A stretch of DNA of 64,000 nt from Flavobacterium solisilvae (lineage in GTDB: Bacteria; Bacteroidota; Bacteroidia; Flavobacteriales; Flavobacteriaceae), in assembly GCF_012911605.1 (NCBI RefSeq), contig NZ_JAAMPT010000205.1, positions 1 through 64,000 on the forward strand, written 5' to 3'. Below are positions 8,254-17,312 of this stretch, piece by piece. Below the pieces are notes generated by a model. It was not told the origin of the DNA and made no database searches. It saw nothing but the letters and a program-made list of their open reading frames with translations. How positions within the stretch are numbered: position 1 is the stretch's first letter; each line of letters begins with the position of its first letter. Both the position numbers and the translations under genes were made by a program.

Positions 8254-8526
8254 TTAAAGGTAGTTTTGGTCGTGTTCTAAAACAACATCTTTTAGTAGTT
8301 CTGACAGAGAAATTTCTAATGCCAAAGCAATCAACGCTAATGTAAAAATACTTGGGTTTACTTTTCCTTTTTCGATTTTATAGAGATATTGTCTGTCTTT
8401 CCAAACCAAATTCGCCAATTCGGTTTGGGTTAATTTCCTCATTTTTCGGTACTTCCTAATTTGTTCTCCGACTAGAAGAGGAACTTTTTTTGTGTAGTAA
8501 TTTATTTTGTTTTCTGAAATCTGCAC
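8254..8526 (-). CDS. XRE/Cro family helix-turn-helix regulator
   Basis: A 90-residue single-domain DNA-binding protein. The helix-turn-helix runs I-R-K-Y-R-K-M-R-K-L-T-Q-T-E-L-A-N-L-V-W and then D-R-Q-Y-L-Y-K-I-E-K-G-K-V-N-P-S, typical of Cro/C1-type repressors. The open frame extends far upstream, but those residues are non-conserved. GTG at 8526 is chosen because a near-consensus -7 element lies just upstream of it. It is divergent from three small membrane-protein genes, and two direct repeats lie between them, so it probably regulates that operon and itself. Confidence 0.75.
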   Translation of the reverse strand: MQISENKINYYTKKVPLLVGEQIRKYRKMRKLTQTELANLVWKDRQYLYKIEKGKVNPSIFTLALIALALEISLSELLKDVVLEHDQNYL

Positions 8527-8546
8527 ACACAAAAAGAACCAAAAAA

Positions 8547-8581
8547 TACTGCATTTTTGTAACCTTATATTACTGCATTTT
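8547..8581. promoter_or_regulatory. Direct repeats (TACTGCATTTT) between XRE gene and small-protein operon
   Basis: Two perfect 11-bp copies lie at 8547-8557 and 8571-8581, 24 bp apart. The first overlaps the -33 region and the second the spacer of the + strand promoter. The position fits an operator for the adjacent XRE protein; binding is inferred. Confidence 0.6.
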
Positions 8582-8590
8582 ATATATTTG
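8555..8590 (+). promoter_or_regulatory. Bacteroidetes-type promoter of the small membrane-protein operon
   Basis: TTTTG at 8555-8559 (-33), a 23-nt spacer and TATATTTG at 8583-8590 (-7) match the TTG-N17-23-TAnnTTTG consensus. The predicted start near 8597 rules out the ATG at 8597 and favours the one at 8657. Confidence 0.65.
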
Positions 8591-8656
8591 TAAAAAATGA
8601 TTTTATATAAAAGTTTTATTTTGAAAGATTTAAGCAATATACATAGAAAGAAAAAA

Positions 8657-8887
8657 ATGTTTGAAAGATTTAATATCTTGATTTGGTTTGTCAACATTGC
8701 TTTGTTGGTTCTTTCTTTTTTACATTTTTATAGTAATAATTATAAATTGGAGTTAGATACTTATTTTTTTCTATTACTTGTATTAAATATAGTTTCGTTT
8801 TACTTGACTTATATAATAAGTGAAAAGCTTCATTTTTTCAAGTATCAGTATAATCATTTTAAAAATTTAAAAGAGACAGAAATATGA
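8657..8887 (+). CDS. Small two-helix membrane protein of unknown function
   Basis: A 76-residue protein with two hydrophobic segments (about residues 6-23 and 36-55) and a short charged C-terminus, not recognised. The ATG at 8657 is preferred to the in-frame ATG at 8597, because the promoter predicts transcription starting at about 8597 and an A/G-rich stretch precedes 8657. Its stop overlaps the next start as ATGA (8884-8887), the usual sign of translational coupling, so it probably acts with the zinc-ribbon protein that follows. Confidence 0.65.
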   Translation: MFERFNILIWFVNIALLVLSFLHFYSNNYKLELDTYFFLLLVLNIVSFYLTYIISEKLHFFKYQYNHFKNLKETEI

Positions 8888-9180
8888 GAGAAGATTTGGA
8901 TTTAAACACAGTTAACATACATTGTCCTTCATGTGGTTATAAATTTTTACATAAAAAAAATAATTCAGGTGAAATAAAAGGTGGTTTAGGTGGTGTTGCG
9001 GCAGGAGCAATTATTGGAGCTAAATTTGGTATAGCTGGCGGACCTTTGGGAGCAATTGCAGGAACAATTCCTGGAGCTATTTTAGGTGGGATTTTTGGTA
9101 AAGATTATATAGGTAAAAAATTTGATAGACCAATGTGTCCATCATGTGGAACAAAGTTTATGTTGCCAAAGAATATTTAA
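8884..9180 (+). CDS. Double zinc-ribbon protein with central glycine-zipper membrane segment
   Basis: A 98-residue protein with a C-P-S-C pair near residue 15 and another C-P-S-C pair near residue 86. Each would make half of a four-cysteine zinc site, so the two ends may fold together over one zinc ion. Between them lie about 50 residues rich in Gly and Ala with repeated GxxxG spacing (G-G-L-G-G-V-A-A-G-A-I-I-G, then A-G-G-P-L-G-A-I-A-G-T-I-P-G-A), typical of glycine-zipper transmembrane packing. Both cysteine ends would then face the same side of the membrane. No family name can be assigned. Confidence 0.7.
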   Translation: MREDLDLNTVNIHCPSCGYKFLHKKNNSGEIKGGLGGVAAGAIIGAKFGIAGGPLGAIAGTIPGAILGGIFGKDYIGKKFDRPMCPSCGTKFMLPKNI

Positions 9181-9197
9181 TTTTTTAATTTATTAAA

Positions 9198-9524
9198 ATG
9201 GGCAGACTAGGTATGGTAGAGTTAATTATTGTTGGAATATTGGTTTACTTTTTTATTGTTAAGCCTTTTTTAAAGCGTAGAGAAGAAAAAAATTGGTCAA
9301 GTTTTTTGTCAATTCCTGAAAATGTTAAGGAGTTAATTGTTAATGAAGATGTCTTTGAATTAGCTGAATTTCTTGTTCATCTTGAACTAAAAAAGGAATA
9401 TGCTATGATGCGAATGATATTGGAAGCAATTGAACATAAAGGATTTTCCTTTGCAAAAAGAGTAGATCGAATTAGGAATGAAATGAGAATTAAAGCGGGA
9501 TTAGGTTCACTTAAACATTTTTAA
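9198..9524 (+). CDS. Membrane-anchored protein of unknown function
   Basis: A 108-residue protein with one N-terminal transmembrane helix (about residues 7-23, M-V-E-L-I-I-V-G-I-L-V-Y-F-F-I-V), then a basic stretch (K-R-R-E-E-K) and a helical cytoplasmic domain of about 75 residues. It starts 17 nt after the zinc-ribbon gene and is followed by a strong terminator, so it closes the three-gene unit. Not recognised. Confidence 0.6.
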   Translation: MGRLGMVELIIVGILVYFFIVKPFLKRREEKNWSSFLSIPENVKELIVNEDVFELAEFLVHLELKKEYAMMRMILEAIEHKGFSFAKRVDRIRNEMRIKAGLGSLKHF

Positions 9525-9530
9525 AAATGA

Positions 9531-9562
9531 AAAATCCCTTTTACTTTTGAAAAAGGGATTTT
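9531..9562. terminator. Bidirectional terminator
   Basis: Stem AAAATCCCTTTT (9531-9542) pairs with AAAAGGGATTTT (9551-9562) around an 8-nt loop, with A- and T-runs on the two sides. It closes the small-protein operon and could also stop asnS transcripts from the other strand. Confidence 0.8.
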
Positions 9563-9584
9563 TTATTTTAAACTTAAAAAATTT

Positions 9585-9622
9585 AGAATTAAAAATTTCA
9601 CATTGCATTAATTCTTAATTCT
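9585..9622. repeat. Inverted 7-nt-period repeat downstream of asnS
   Basis: AGAATTAAAAATT (9585-9597) is nearly the reverse complement of AATTCTTAATTCT (9610-9622), with one mismatch in 13. Both arms are built from 7-nt units. It abuts the asnS stop codon. Confidence 0.5.
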
Positions 9623-9623
9623 T

Positions 9624-11057
9624 TTAAAATTCTGCGTTTTGTGGTGTTCTTGGAAACGGAATTACGTCACGAATGTTGGTCATTCCAGTAACGAACAATA
9701 CTAATCTTTCAAAACCTAATCCAAAACCTGAGTGAACTGCCGAACCGAATCTTCTTGTGTCTAAATACCACCAAAGTTCTTCTTGGTCAATTCCTAACGC
9801 TTTCATTTTTTCCACCAAAACATCATAACGTTCTTCACGTTGCGAACCACCAACAATTTCTCCAATACCTGGAAAAAGAATATCCATCGCGCGAACCGTT
9901 TTTCCGTCTTCATTCAATCGCATGTAAAACGCTTTGATATTGGCTGGATAATCAAACAAAATCACCGGACATTTGAAGTGTTTTTCTACCAAATAACGTT
10001 CGTGCTCACTTTGTAAATCTGCACCCCATTCGTTGATGATGTATTGAAATTTCTTCTTTTTGTTTGGTGTTGAATCTCTAAGAATATCAATCGCTTCGGT
10101 ATAAGAAACACGTTTGAAGTTGTTTTCTAAAACGAAATTCAATTTTTCTAATAAACTCATTTCGCTACGTTCAGCTTGTGGTTTTGATTTTTCTTCTTCC
10201 AATAAACGACCTTCCAAAAACTTCAAATCGTCTTGGCATTTCTCCATCGTATATTTAATGACATACTGAATAAAATCTTCTGCCAAATCCATGTTGTCAT
10301 CCAAATCATTGAAAGCAACTTCTGGTTCAATCATCCAAAATTCCGCCAAATGACGAGAAGTATTTGAGTTTTCAGCTCTAAAAGTTGGTCCAAAAGTATA
10401 AATTTGACCTAATGCCATTGCAAAAGTTTCGCCTTCCAACTGTCCAGAAACTGTAAGATTGGTGTGTTTTCCGAAGAAATCTTTTTTGTAATCGATGTTT
10501 CCGTCTTCTGTTCTTGGCGGATTGTCTAAAGGTAATGAAGTTACTTGAAACATTTCGCCTGCGCCTTCAGCATCAGCACCAGTAATTACTGGCGTATTTA
10601 CATAAACAAATCCTTTTTCTTGGAAATACGTATGAACCGCATGCGCCAAAACTGAACGAACTCTCATAATTGCGCCAAAAGCGTTTGTTCTTACACGCAA
10701 ATGAGCATTTTCTCGTAAAAATTCAAGCGAATGTTTTTTCGGTTGCATTGGGAATTTTTCTGCATCAGAATCGCCAAGAATTTCAAGTTTAGTAACCTGA
10801 ATTTCAAATTTTTGTCCAGCACCTTGACTTTCAACTAAATTTCCAATTACCGAAATCGCAGCACCTGTTGTAATTCTTTTTAAGGTTTCTTCTGGTGTGT
10901 TTTCAAAATCAACAACACATTGGATATTATGAATCGTTGAACCATCGTTCAACGCTATAAATTGATTATTTCTAAAAGTTCTAACCCAACCTTTTGCATT
11001 TACTTCTGTGTTCACCTTCGAGCCGCTTAAAAGCGCTTTAACTTTTGTATGTTTCAT
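9624..11057 (-). CDS. asnS: Asparaginyl-tRNA synthetase
   Basis: A 477-residue class IIb aminoacyl-tRNA synthetase that charges tRNA-Asn in the cytoplasm. It has an N-terminal OB-fold anticodon-binding domain (residues about 1-110), class II motif 2 [15 protein letters not shown] with the glutamate pair, and motif 3 [10 protein letters not shown] near the end. The length is normal. A -7 motif at 11107 gives a 5' leader of about 45 nt that consists mostly of a heptamer array. Confidence 0.97.
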   Translation of the reverse strand: MKHTKVKALLSGSKVNTEVNAKGWVRTFRNNQFIALNDGSTIHNIQCVVDFENTPEETLKRITTGAAISVIGNLVESQGAGQKFEIQVTKLEILGDSDAEKFPMQPKKHSLEFLRENAHLRVRTNAFGAIMRVRSVLAHAVHTYFQEKGFVYVNTPVITGADAEGAGEMFQVTSLPLDNPPRTEDGNIDYKKDFFGKHTNLTVSGQLEGETFAMALGQIYTFGPTFRAENSNTSRHLAEFWMIEPEVAFNDLDDNMDLAEDFIQYVIKYTMEKCQDDLKFLEGRLLEEEKSKPQAERSEMSLLEKLNFVLENNFKRVSYTEAIDILRDSTPNKKKKFQYIINEWGADLQSEHERYLVEKHFKCPVILFDYPANIKAFYMRLNEDGKTVRAMDILFPGIGEIVGGSQREERYDVLVEKMKALGIDQEELWWYLDTRRFGSAVHSGFGLGFERLVLFVTGMTNIRDVIPFPRTPQNAEF

Positions 11058-11063
11058 TTTAAA

Positions 11064-11098
11064 TATTAGATTTCAGATATTAGATATTAGATTTTAAA
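11064..11098 (-). repeat. 7-nt-period array in asnS leader
   Basis: On the + strand the consecutive units are TATTAGA, TTTCAGA, TATTAGA, TATTAGA, TTTTAAA. The array lies between the predicted asnS transcription start and its ATG. Confidence 0.65.
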
Positions 11099-11106
11099 AT
11101 CTATCG

Positions 11107-11114
11107 CAAATATA
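11107..11114 (-). promoter_or_regulatory. -7 promoter motif for asnS
   Basis: The minus strand reads TATATTTG, immediately after the stop codon of the RND gene and about 50 nt upstream of the asnS ATG. Confidence 0.5.
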
Positions 11115-11116
11115 AA

Positions 11117-13537
11117 TTATTTATTTTTCTTTTCTAAAGCATCGACTGCTTCATCGGTTTGTTCTAAAATATCAATTATTGGTTCTGGTAATTCTTGCTG
11201 GTTTGCCAACGTTTTATTCAAAGTCAATACCAATGACGGTAATAAAACCAAATTGGACAACATTCCAAAGGATAAGGTTAATGCAACCAATCCGCCAAGC
11301 GCAACTGTTCCGCCAAAACTAGAAAGCATGAATACCGAAAACCCAAAAAACAGCACGATTGACGTGTAAAACATACTAATTCCCGCATCGTTGAACGTAG
11401 CAAAAACTGATTTTTTGATTTTCCAGTCGTTTCTAGCCAATTCCAATCGGTATTGTGCTAAAAATCGAAGTGTATCATCCACTGACATTCCAAAAGCAAT
11501 TCCAAAAACTAATAACGTTGACGGTTTTAGCGGAATGCCTAAAAAGCCCATCAAACCTGCAGTCATAATTAATGGCAATAAATTTGGAATGATAGAAACC
11601 AATACCATTTTTAGCGAACGAAACATAATAGCAACCAATCCACCAGTCAAGGCAAAAGCAAATAATAATGATGATAATAAATTGTCTAACAGATATTTAG
11701 TTCCTTTTTGAAATACCGAAGGTTTTCCTGTGATGATGACTTCATATCGTGGTGATGGAAACAATTTATTGACTTTATTGCGAATATGCGCTTCAATGGC
11801 TTCCATTTTTTCACCATTTTCATCTTTGATGAAAGTAGTCATTCTGGCTACGCTTCCATCTGAAGTAATGTAGCTTTTCAACTGATTATCTTTCGAATTT
11901 TTCAGTGAATTTTTAATATACGGCAACAAAAATATTTCTTCTTGTGATGAAGGCAAGCTATAATATTCTGGATTTCCGTTGTAGTAAGCTTGGTTAAAAC
12001 TTTTGGCAATATTTACAATCGATAATGGTTTTGAAAGTTCAGGAATATCCATAATGGTTTCTTCTAAATCTTCCATTCTTCGCAGATTGGTAAGTTTCAT
12101 CGCACCATTTTTTCGCTTGGTGTCAATCATGATTTCTAAAGGCATTACACCGTCAAATTCTCTTTCGAAGAAACGAATATCTTCAAAAAATCCAGTGTTT
12201 TTTGGCATATCTTCGATAATACTTCCTGAAACTTTTATTTTATAAATTCCAATAATTCCGAAAATCAACAAACAAATTGAAGTGATATAAACGCCAAGTC
12301 GATTGTATTTTACCGTATTGACAATCCATTTTAAAAAAGAAGTCAATGATTCTCGTTCCAAATGACCAAGATGACGTGGAATTGGCGGTGGAATGTAACT
12401 AAAAAATATCGGAACAATCAATAAACAAAGTGTGTAAATTGCCAAAATATTGATGGTTGTTACAATTCCAAACTCTCTCAACAAGTCATTATTAGTAGCA
12501 ATAAATGTAGCAAATCCAACAGCTGTCGTGATGTTAGTCATTAAAGTTGCTGTTCCTGTCTTCGTGATAACGCGTTGCAATGCTTTGGCTTTATTCGCAT
12601 GTTTATGATATTCTTGATGGTATTTATTGATAAAGAAAATACAATTTGGGATTCCAATTACGATAACCAATGTTGGCACTAAAGCCGTAAGTACGTTTAT
12701 TTCATAACCCAAACCAGCGATTATTCCAAACGACCACATTACGCCAATAATTACAATAATTAACGAAATTAATGTTGCTCTGAACGATCTAAAAAAGTAG
12801 AAAAATATCAACGACGTAATCAATAAAGCGGCGCCAATGAACAGTCCAATTTCATCAATTATCGTTTTGGCATTCAACGTTCTGATGTATGGCATTCCAG
12901 AAGTATGAAGCTCAATGTTAGTCTTTTCGGTAAAGTTTTCAATAGCAGGAATTAACTTTTGCAGTACATAATCTTTCCTGATTTTAGTATTGACGATTTT
13001 TTTGTCCAAATATATTGCCGAACGAATAGCACCCGATTTTTTATTGAACAACAATCCTTCATAAAAAGGCATTTTGCTGAATAAATCTTTTTGAATTTGA
13101 GTTAAGTAGGCTTCGTCTTGAATTTTATTTTTGTCAACCAAAGGTTTTAATTCAAAGGTTTCCAGCGAATCGTTTTTAACCAATTTCTGCAAATTATCCA
13201 CCGAAACGACCAAGCTAACTTCTTTGCTAGACTGAATGGTTTGCATCAATTCGCTCCAAGCTTGATATACTTTTGGGGTAAAAAGCTTTTTATCTTTTGT
13301 AGCAATAACAATCAGATTTCCTTCTTCGCCAAAACGATCAAGAAATTTTTGATAATCTACATTTACTTTATCGTCTAACGGAATTAGATTAGCTTCGGTT
13401 TGTGTAAATCGAGTTGATTTCCACTGCAAAGCCAGCAAAACAGTAACTAAAACGATACAAACAAGGATGACAATTCGGTTTCTAAGAATTATTCTTGCAA
13501 CAAATTCCCAAAAACCAATACCTAACAATTTTTTCAT
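11117..13537 (-). CDS. RND superfamily (MMPL/Patched-type) exporter
   Basis: This 806-residue inner-membrane protein shows an internal duplication: each half has one helix, a periplasmic domain of about 200 residues and five clustered helices. The first half has I-N-V-L-T-A-L-V-P-T-L-V-I-V-I-G, and the second has G-I-A-F-G-M-S-V-D-D-T-L-R-F, with the paired acidic residues used for proton relay. This is the layout of predicted lipid or hydrophobic-molecule exporters, as distinct from the larger AcrB-type pumps, and no membrane-fusion partner is adjacent. The C-terminal tail is acidic. The substrate is unknown. Confidence 0.85.
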   Translation of the reverse strand: MKKLLGIGFWEFVARIILRNRIVILVCIVLVTVLLALQWKSTRFTQTEANLIPLDDKVNVDYQKFLDRFGEEGNLIVIATKDKKLFTPKVYQAWSELMQTIQSSKEVSLVVSVDNLQKLVKNDSLETFELKPLVDKNKIQDEAYLTQIQKDLFSKMPFYEGLLFNKKSGAIRSAIYLDKKIVNTKIRKDYVLQKLIPAIENFTEKTNIELHTSGMPYIRTLNAKTIIDEIGLFIGAALLITSLIFFYFFRSFRATLISLIIVIIGVMWSFGIIAGLGYEINVLTALVPTLVIVIGIPNCIFFINKYHQEYHKHANKAKALQRVITKTGTATLMTNITTAVGFATFIATNNDLLREFGIVTTINILAIYTLCLLIVPIFFSYIPPPIPRHLGHLERESLTSFLKWIVNTVKYNRLGVYITSICLLIFGIIGIYKIKVSGSIIEDMPKNTGFFEDIRFFEREFDGVMPLEIMIDTKRKNGAMKLTNLRRMEDLEETIMDIPELSKPLSIVNIAKSFNQAYYNGNPEYYSLPSSQEEIFLLPYIKNSLKNSKDNQLKSYITSDGSVARMTTFIKDENGEKMEAIEAHIRNKVNKLFPSPRYEVIITGKPSVFQKGTKYLLDNLLSSLLFAFALTGGLVAIMFRSLKMVLVSIIPNLLPLIMTAGLMGFLGIPLKPSTLLVFGIAFGMSVDDTLRFLAQYRLELARNDWKIKKSVFATFNDAGISMFYTSIVLFFGFSVFMLSSFGGTVALGGLVALTLSFGMLSNLVLLPSLVLTLNKTLANQQELPEPIIDILEQTDEAVDALEKKNK

Positions 13538-13554
13538 AGAATTCTAATGGGTTG

Positions 13555-13562
13555 CAAAGGTA
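13555..13562 (-). promoter_or_regulatory. -7 promoter motif for the RND exporter
   Basis: The minus strand reads TACCTTTG, 18 nt upstream of the ATG at 13537. Confidence 0.5.
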
Positions 13563-13710
13563 ATCAAAACAGTAAAAAACACTTCTTTTTCTGAAAGAAA
13601 TTGACCTAATTTTAATTTGTTTTAGGCAAAAATTAAGTTAAAGTTATTTCACTTATTTTTTTAGAAAATAACATTCCTTTTTCTCATATTTGTATAGCAA
13701 TTTTGAATGG

Positions 13711-15981
13711 ATGAGAAATTTAAAAAACACATTGTTCTATATCTTAGTAACTGGCGGTTTTACGGCTTTGATGTATTGGATTGTAGAACAAGGAAAACTG
13801 CTTGAAGTTGGTCGAAAAATTGTTTCACCTTCATCTACAGATACTTTATTTACACAATTTTTATCGTCTCTTTTTCATAATTTGCAACATCCGGTAGCGT
13901 TGCTTTTAATGCAAATTATAACCATTGTTTTGGTTGCCCGAATTTTTGGATGGATTTTTAGAAAAATTGGTCAACCCACAGTTATTGGAGAAATTATTGC
14001 CGGAATTGCACTTGGACCATCGCTTTTTGGATTGTATTTCCCTGATTTAAATCATTCGCTGTTTCCAGTAGAATCACTTGGAAATCTTCAGGTTTTAAGT
14101 CAAGTTGGTTTGATACTTTTCATGTATGTTATCGGGATGGAATTGGATTTAAAAGTATTGAAAAATAAAGCCAATGATGCCGTTGTAATCAGTCATGCTA
14201 GTATTGTTATTCCGTTTGCACTTGGAATTGGATTATCCTATTTTATTTATCACGAATTTGCACCACAAGGCGTTGAATTTCTGTCTTTTGCATTATTTAT
14301 GGGAATTGCTATGAGTATTACAGCGTTTCCAGTTTTAGCTAGAATTGTACAAGAACGAGGCATTCATAAAACGAGATTGGGAACAATTGTAATTACGTGT
14401 GCTGCTGCCGATGATATTACGGCTTGGTGTTTACTTGCCGCAGTAATTGCCATTGTAAAAGCAGGAACTTTTGTGAGTTCGTTATACATTATTGCGTTGG
14501 CAGTTGTATATGTTTTGGCAATGCTTTTTGTAGTGAAACCATTTTTAAAACGCATTGGCGATTTGTATGCCAACAAAGGAAATTTGAACAAACCTGTTGT
14601 TGCTATTTTCTTTTTAACGGTAATAGTTTCGGCTTATTCTACCGAAGTTATTGGAATTCATGCGTTGTTTGGAGCGTTTATGGCTGGAGCAATTATGCCC
14701 GAAAGTGCAAAGTTTAGAAATATTTTTATCGAAAAAGTAGAAGATGTTGCGGTGATTTTATTGCTGCCGCTTTTCTTTGTTTTTACAGGATTGCGAACCG
14801 AAATCGGACTAATTAATGAACCTTATCTTTGGAAAATAACAGGTTACATTATTTTGGTTGCCGTTATTGGAAAGTTTCTCGGAAGTGCTTTGGCAGCGCG
14901 ATTTGTTGGGCAAAATTGGCGCGATAGTTTAACCATTGGTGCGTTGATGAACACGCGCGGATTGATGGAATTAGTCGTATTGAATATTGGTTACGAACTT
15001 GGAGTGCTTTCGCCAAAAGTTTTTACGATGATGGTTATCATGGCATTGGTTACAACTTTTATGACTGGACCAGCTTTGGATATTATCAATTATATATTCA
15101 AATCAAAAGACGTTTTCATTCCAGCAGAAATTAAAAACAACTCCGATTATAAAGTGCTGATTTCTTTTGGAAACAACGAAAAAGGAAAATCATTATTGCG
15201 ATTAGCCAATAGTTTAGTCAAAAAACAAACCGAAACGACTGTGGTTACAGCGATGCATTTTACCTCAAGTGATGAATTGCATGCCTATGATTTAGACGAA
15301 TATGAAACCAAAGCATTTGAACCAATTGTTCGAGAGTCAAAAGCATTAAACCAAGAAATTACCACAATTTTTAAAGCAACAAATGATATCGAAACCGATA
15401 TTGCCGATGTATCTGCCAAAGGTGAATATGATTTATTGTTGGTTGGTTTAGGAAAATCTATTTTTGAAGGAACGATTTTAGGAAAGGTTTTAGGTTTCAC
15501 TTCCCGATTTATAAATCCTGACCGATTGTTGGATAAATTTACTGGAAAAGAAGGTCTTTTTGAAAATTCACCTTTTGATGAACGAACCCGATTGATTATT
15601 TCAAAAACCAAAACACCACTTGGAATTTTGATTGATAAAGATTTGAAGAAAGTAGAAAACGTAACCATTCCGATTATGAGTATTGGCGATGCTTTTCTTT
15701 TTGATTATGCCGAACGATTGATTTTTAATAACAATACCAAAGTCACAATTGTTGAAAACAGCAATCAGCGAAAAAATAATTTCATTATCGAAAATGCTGT
15801 TGCAGGATTGAAATTGAAATATGCCAATAATCTTCAATTGGTAGATTACGAAAAACTCTATAAACCGTTTTTGGAGAAACAAGATCTAGTATTGGTTAGC
15901 TTAGAAAGTTGGAAAAATCTAGTAAACGAAGAAGAAACTTGGCTTAGTGATATTCCTTCGGCGTTGATAGTGAAGTCTTAG
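13711..15981 (+). CDS. Kef-type cation:proton antiporter (CPA2 family)
   Basis: A 756-residue protein. An N-terminal extension with one helix is followed by a 12-13-helix Na+/H+-exchanger domain (about residues 65-460, with G-Q-P-T-V-I-G-E-I-I-A-G-I-A-L-G-P and A-A-A-D-D-I-T-A-W), then about 280 soluble residues resembling two USP-like or nucleotide-binding modules. Such proteins exchange K+ or Na+ for protons and are gated by the soluble tail. The start is set at ATG 13711: the longer reading begins with a TTG inside a degenerate -7 motif (CATATTTG, 13685-13692). Confidence 0.88.
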   Translation: MRNLKNTLFYILVTGGFTALMYWIVEQGKLLEVGRKIVSPSSTDTLFTQFLSSLFHNLQHPVALLLMQIITIVLVARIFGWIFRKIGQPTVIGEIIAGIALGPSLFGLYFPDLNHSLFPVESLGNLQVLSQVGLILFMYVIGMELDLKVLKNKANDAVVISHASIVIPFALGIGLSYFIYHEFAPQGVEFLSFALFMGIAMSITAFPVLARIVQERGIHKTRLGTIVITCAAADDITAWCLLAAVIAIVKAGTFVSSLYIIALAVVYVLAMLFVVKPFLKRIGDLYANKGNLNKPVVAIFFLTVIVSAYSTEVIGIHALFGAFMAGAIMPESAKFRNIFIEKVEDVAVILLLPLFFVFTGLRTEIGLINEPYLWKITGYIILVAVIGKFLGSALAARFVGQNWRDSLTIGALMNTRGLMELVVLNIGYELGVLSPKVFTMMVIMALVTTFMTGPALDIINYIFKSKDVFIPAEIKNNSDYKVLISFGNNEKGKSLLRLANSLVKKQTETTVVTAMHFTSSDELHAYDLDEYETKAFEPIVRESKALNQEITTIFKATNDIETDIADVSAKGEYDLLLVGLGKSIFEGTILGKVLGFTSRFINPDRLLDKFTGKEGLFENSPFDERTRLIISKTKTPLGILIDKDLKKVENVTIPIMSIGDAFLFDYAERLIFNNNTKVTIVENSNQRKNNFIIENAVAGLKLKYANNLQLVDYEKLYKPFLEKQDLVLVSLESWKNLVNEEETWLSDIPSALIVKS

Positions 15982-16046
15982 ATTAAATCCCTAAAATTAA
16001 CATTTGTTCCAATTAAAAATTACAAGCTATTGCGTAATTTTACGAC

Positions 16047-17312
16047 ATGTATGCTTTAGTTGATTGTAATAATTTTTATGTTTCGTGTGAGCGGGTTTTT
16101 CAGCCAAAACTCAACGGAAAACCTGTTGTTGTTTTGTCTAACAACGATGGTTGCGTCATTTCTCGAAGCTATGAAGCTAAAGATTTAGGCATTCCGATGG
16201 GCGAACCCGAATTCAAAATCCGTAATCAAATTAAGCAACACGACATTCATGTTTTTTCGTCCAATTATGCGTTGTACGGCGATTTGAGTAATCGAGTGCA
16301 CAATCTTTTGCATAAATTCACTCCACATATTGAAATGTACAGTATCGATGAAGCTTTTTTGAATTTTGATGGATTGACTATTGACGATTATAATCAATAT
16401 GGAAACCAAATCAGGATGAGTATTTTAAAATGGTTGAGTTTGCCTGTTTGCATTGGGTTTGGTTCCAGTAAAGCACTTTCAAAAGTGGCGAATAAAATCG
16501 CCAAAAAATATCAAGAACGAACGCAAGGTGTTTATGTTATCGATACTGATGAAAAACGCATCAAAGCCTTGAAATGGACAAAAATTGAAGATGTTTGGGG
16601 AATTGGTTATCGACTTTCTAAGAAAATGAAAGCGCATAATATTCATACGGCTTATGATTTTACATTGCCACAACATGAAGCATTCATCAAATCGACAATG
16701 GGAATTGTTGGCATTCGGTTAAAATATGAACTTGAAGGAAAATCAGTCTTGGAACTCGAAGAACCAAAAACCAAAAAAAACATAGCAATTACCCGAAGTT
16801 TTGCACAAAGCATAACCACTTTGAACGAAATGAAAGAACGCATTTCTACCTTTGCAACCGTTTGTTCCGAAAAATTAAGGAAGCAAAAATCTTGTTGTTA
16901 TGGTGTGATTTTATACCTTAGAAAAGACAATTTCAAAGTTCAAAAAGACCGATATAGTTTCTACAAAATGGAAACTCTTCCTTATGCTAGTAATTCGGCA
17001 ATAACGATTAGTAATGTTGCCATCAAAATGCTTAAAAGTATTTTTGAAGAAGGCGAAATTTATAAAAAAGCTGGTGTTATCGTAACACAATTAATTCCCG
17101 AAAACGAAAAGCAATTTCATCTTTTTGAAGAAGAAAATCCAAAACATCAAATTCTGATGAAAGTAATGGATGATTATCAGAAAAAAACGGGCGACCGAAA
17201 AATAAAACTCGGTATTCAAAATTTGCAAAAAACCTGGACGATGAAACAAAATCATCTTTCGCCAAAATATACCACACGCTTTGAAGAAATAGTTGAAATA
17301 CCATGCCGATAA
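16047..17312 (+). CDS. umuC: Y-family DNA polymerase, UmuC-type (Pol V catalytic subunit)
   Basis: A 421-residue translesion DNA polymerase. The N-terminus Y-A-L-V-D-C-N-N-F-Y-V-S-C-E-R holds the first catalytic Asp, and Y-S-I-D-E-A-F-L-N-F holds the second Asp/Glu pair. Helix-hairpin-helix segments (V-W-G-I-G-Y-R-L) and a little-finger domain follow, and the length matches UmuC. It overlaps the following umuD by 10 nt. The order umuC-umuD is the reverse of the E. coli operon. No clear LexA-type operator is seen upstream. Confidence 0.92.
   Translation: MYALVDCNNFYVSCERVFQPKLNGKPVVVLSNNDGCVISRSYEAKDLGIPMGEPEFKIRNQIKQHDIHVFSSNYALYGDLSNRVHNLLHKFTPHIEMYSIDEAFLNFDGLTIDDYNQYGNQIRMSILKWLSLPVCIGFGSSKALSKVANKIAKKYQERTQGVYVIDTDEKRIKALKWTKIEDVWGIGYRLSKKMKAHNIHTAYDFTLPQHEAFIKSTMGIVGIRLKYELEGKSVLELEEPKTKKNIAITRSFAQSITTLNEMKERISTFATVCSEKLRKQKSCCYGVILYLRKDNFKVQKDRYSFYKMETLPYASNSAITISNVAIKMLKSIFEEGEIYKKAGVIVTQLIPENEKQFHLFEEENPKHQILMKVMDDYQKKTGDRKIKLGIQNLQKTWTMKQNHLSPKYTTRFEEIVEIPCR

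Noticed and set aside
13690..13710. TTG start for the Kef-type antiporter
   Set aside because: The codon lies within a degenerate -7 motif (CATATTTG), and the ATG at 13711 gives the expected N-terminus.
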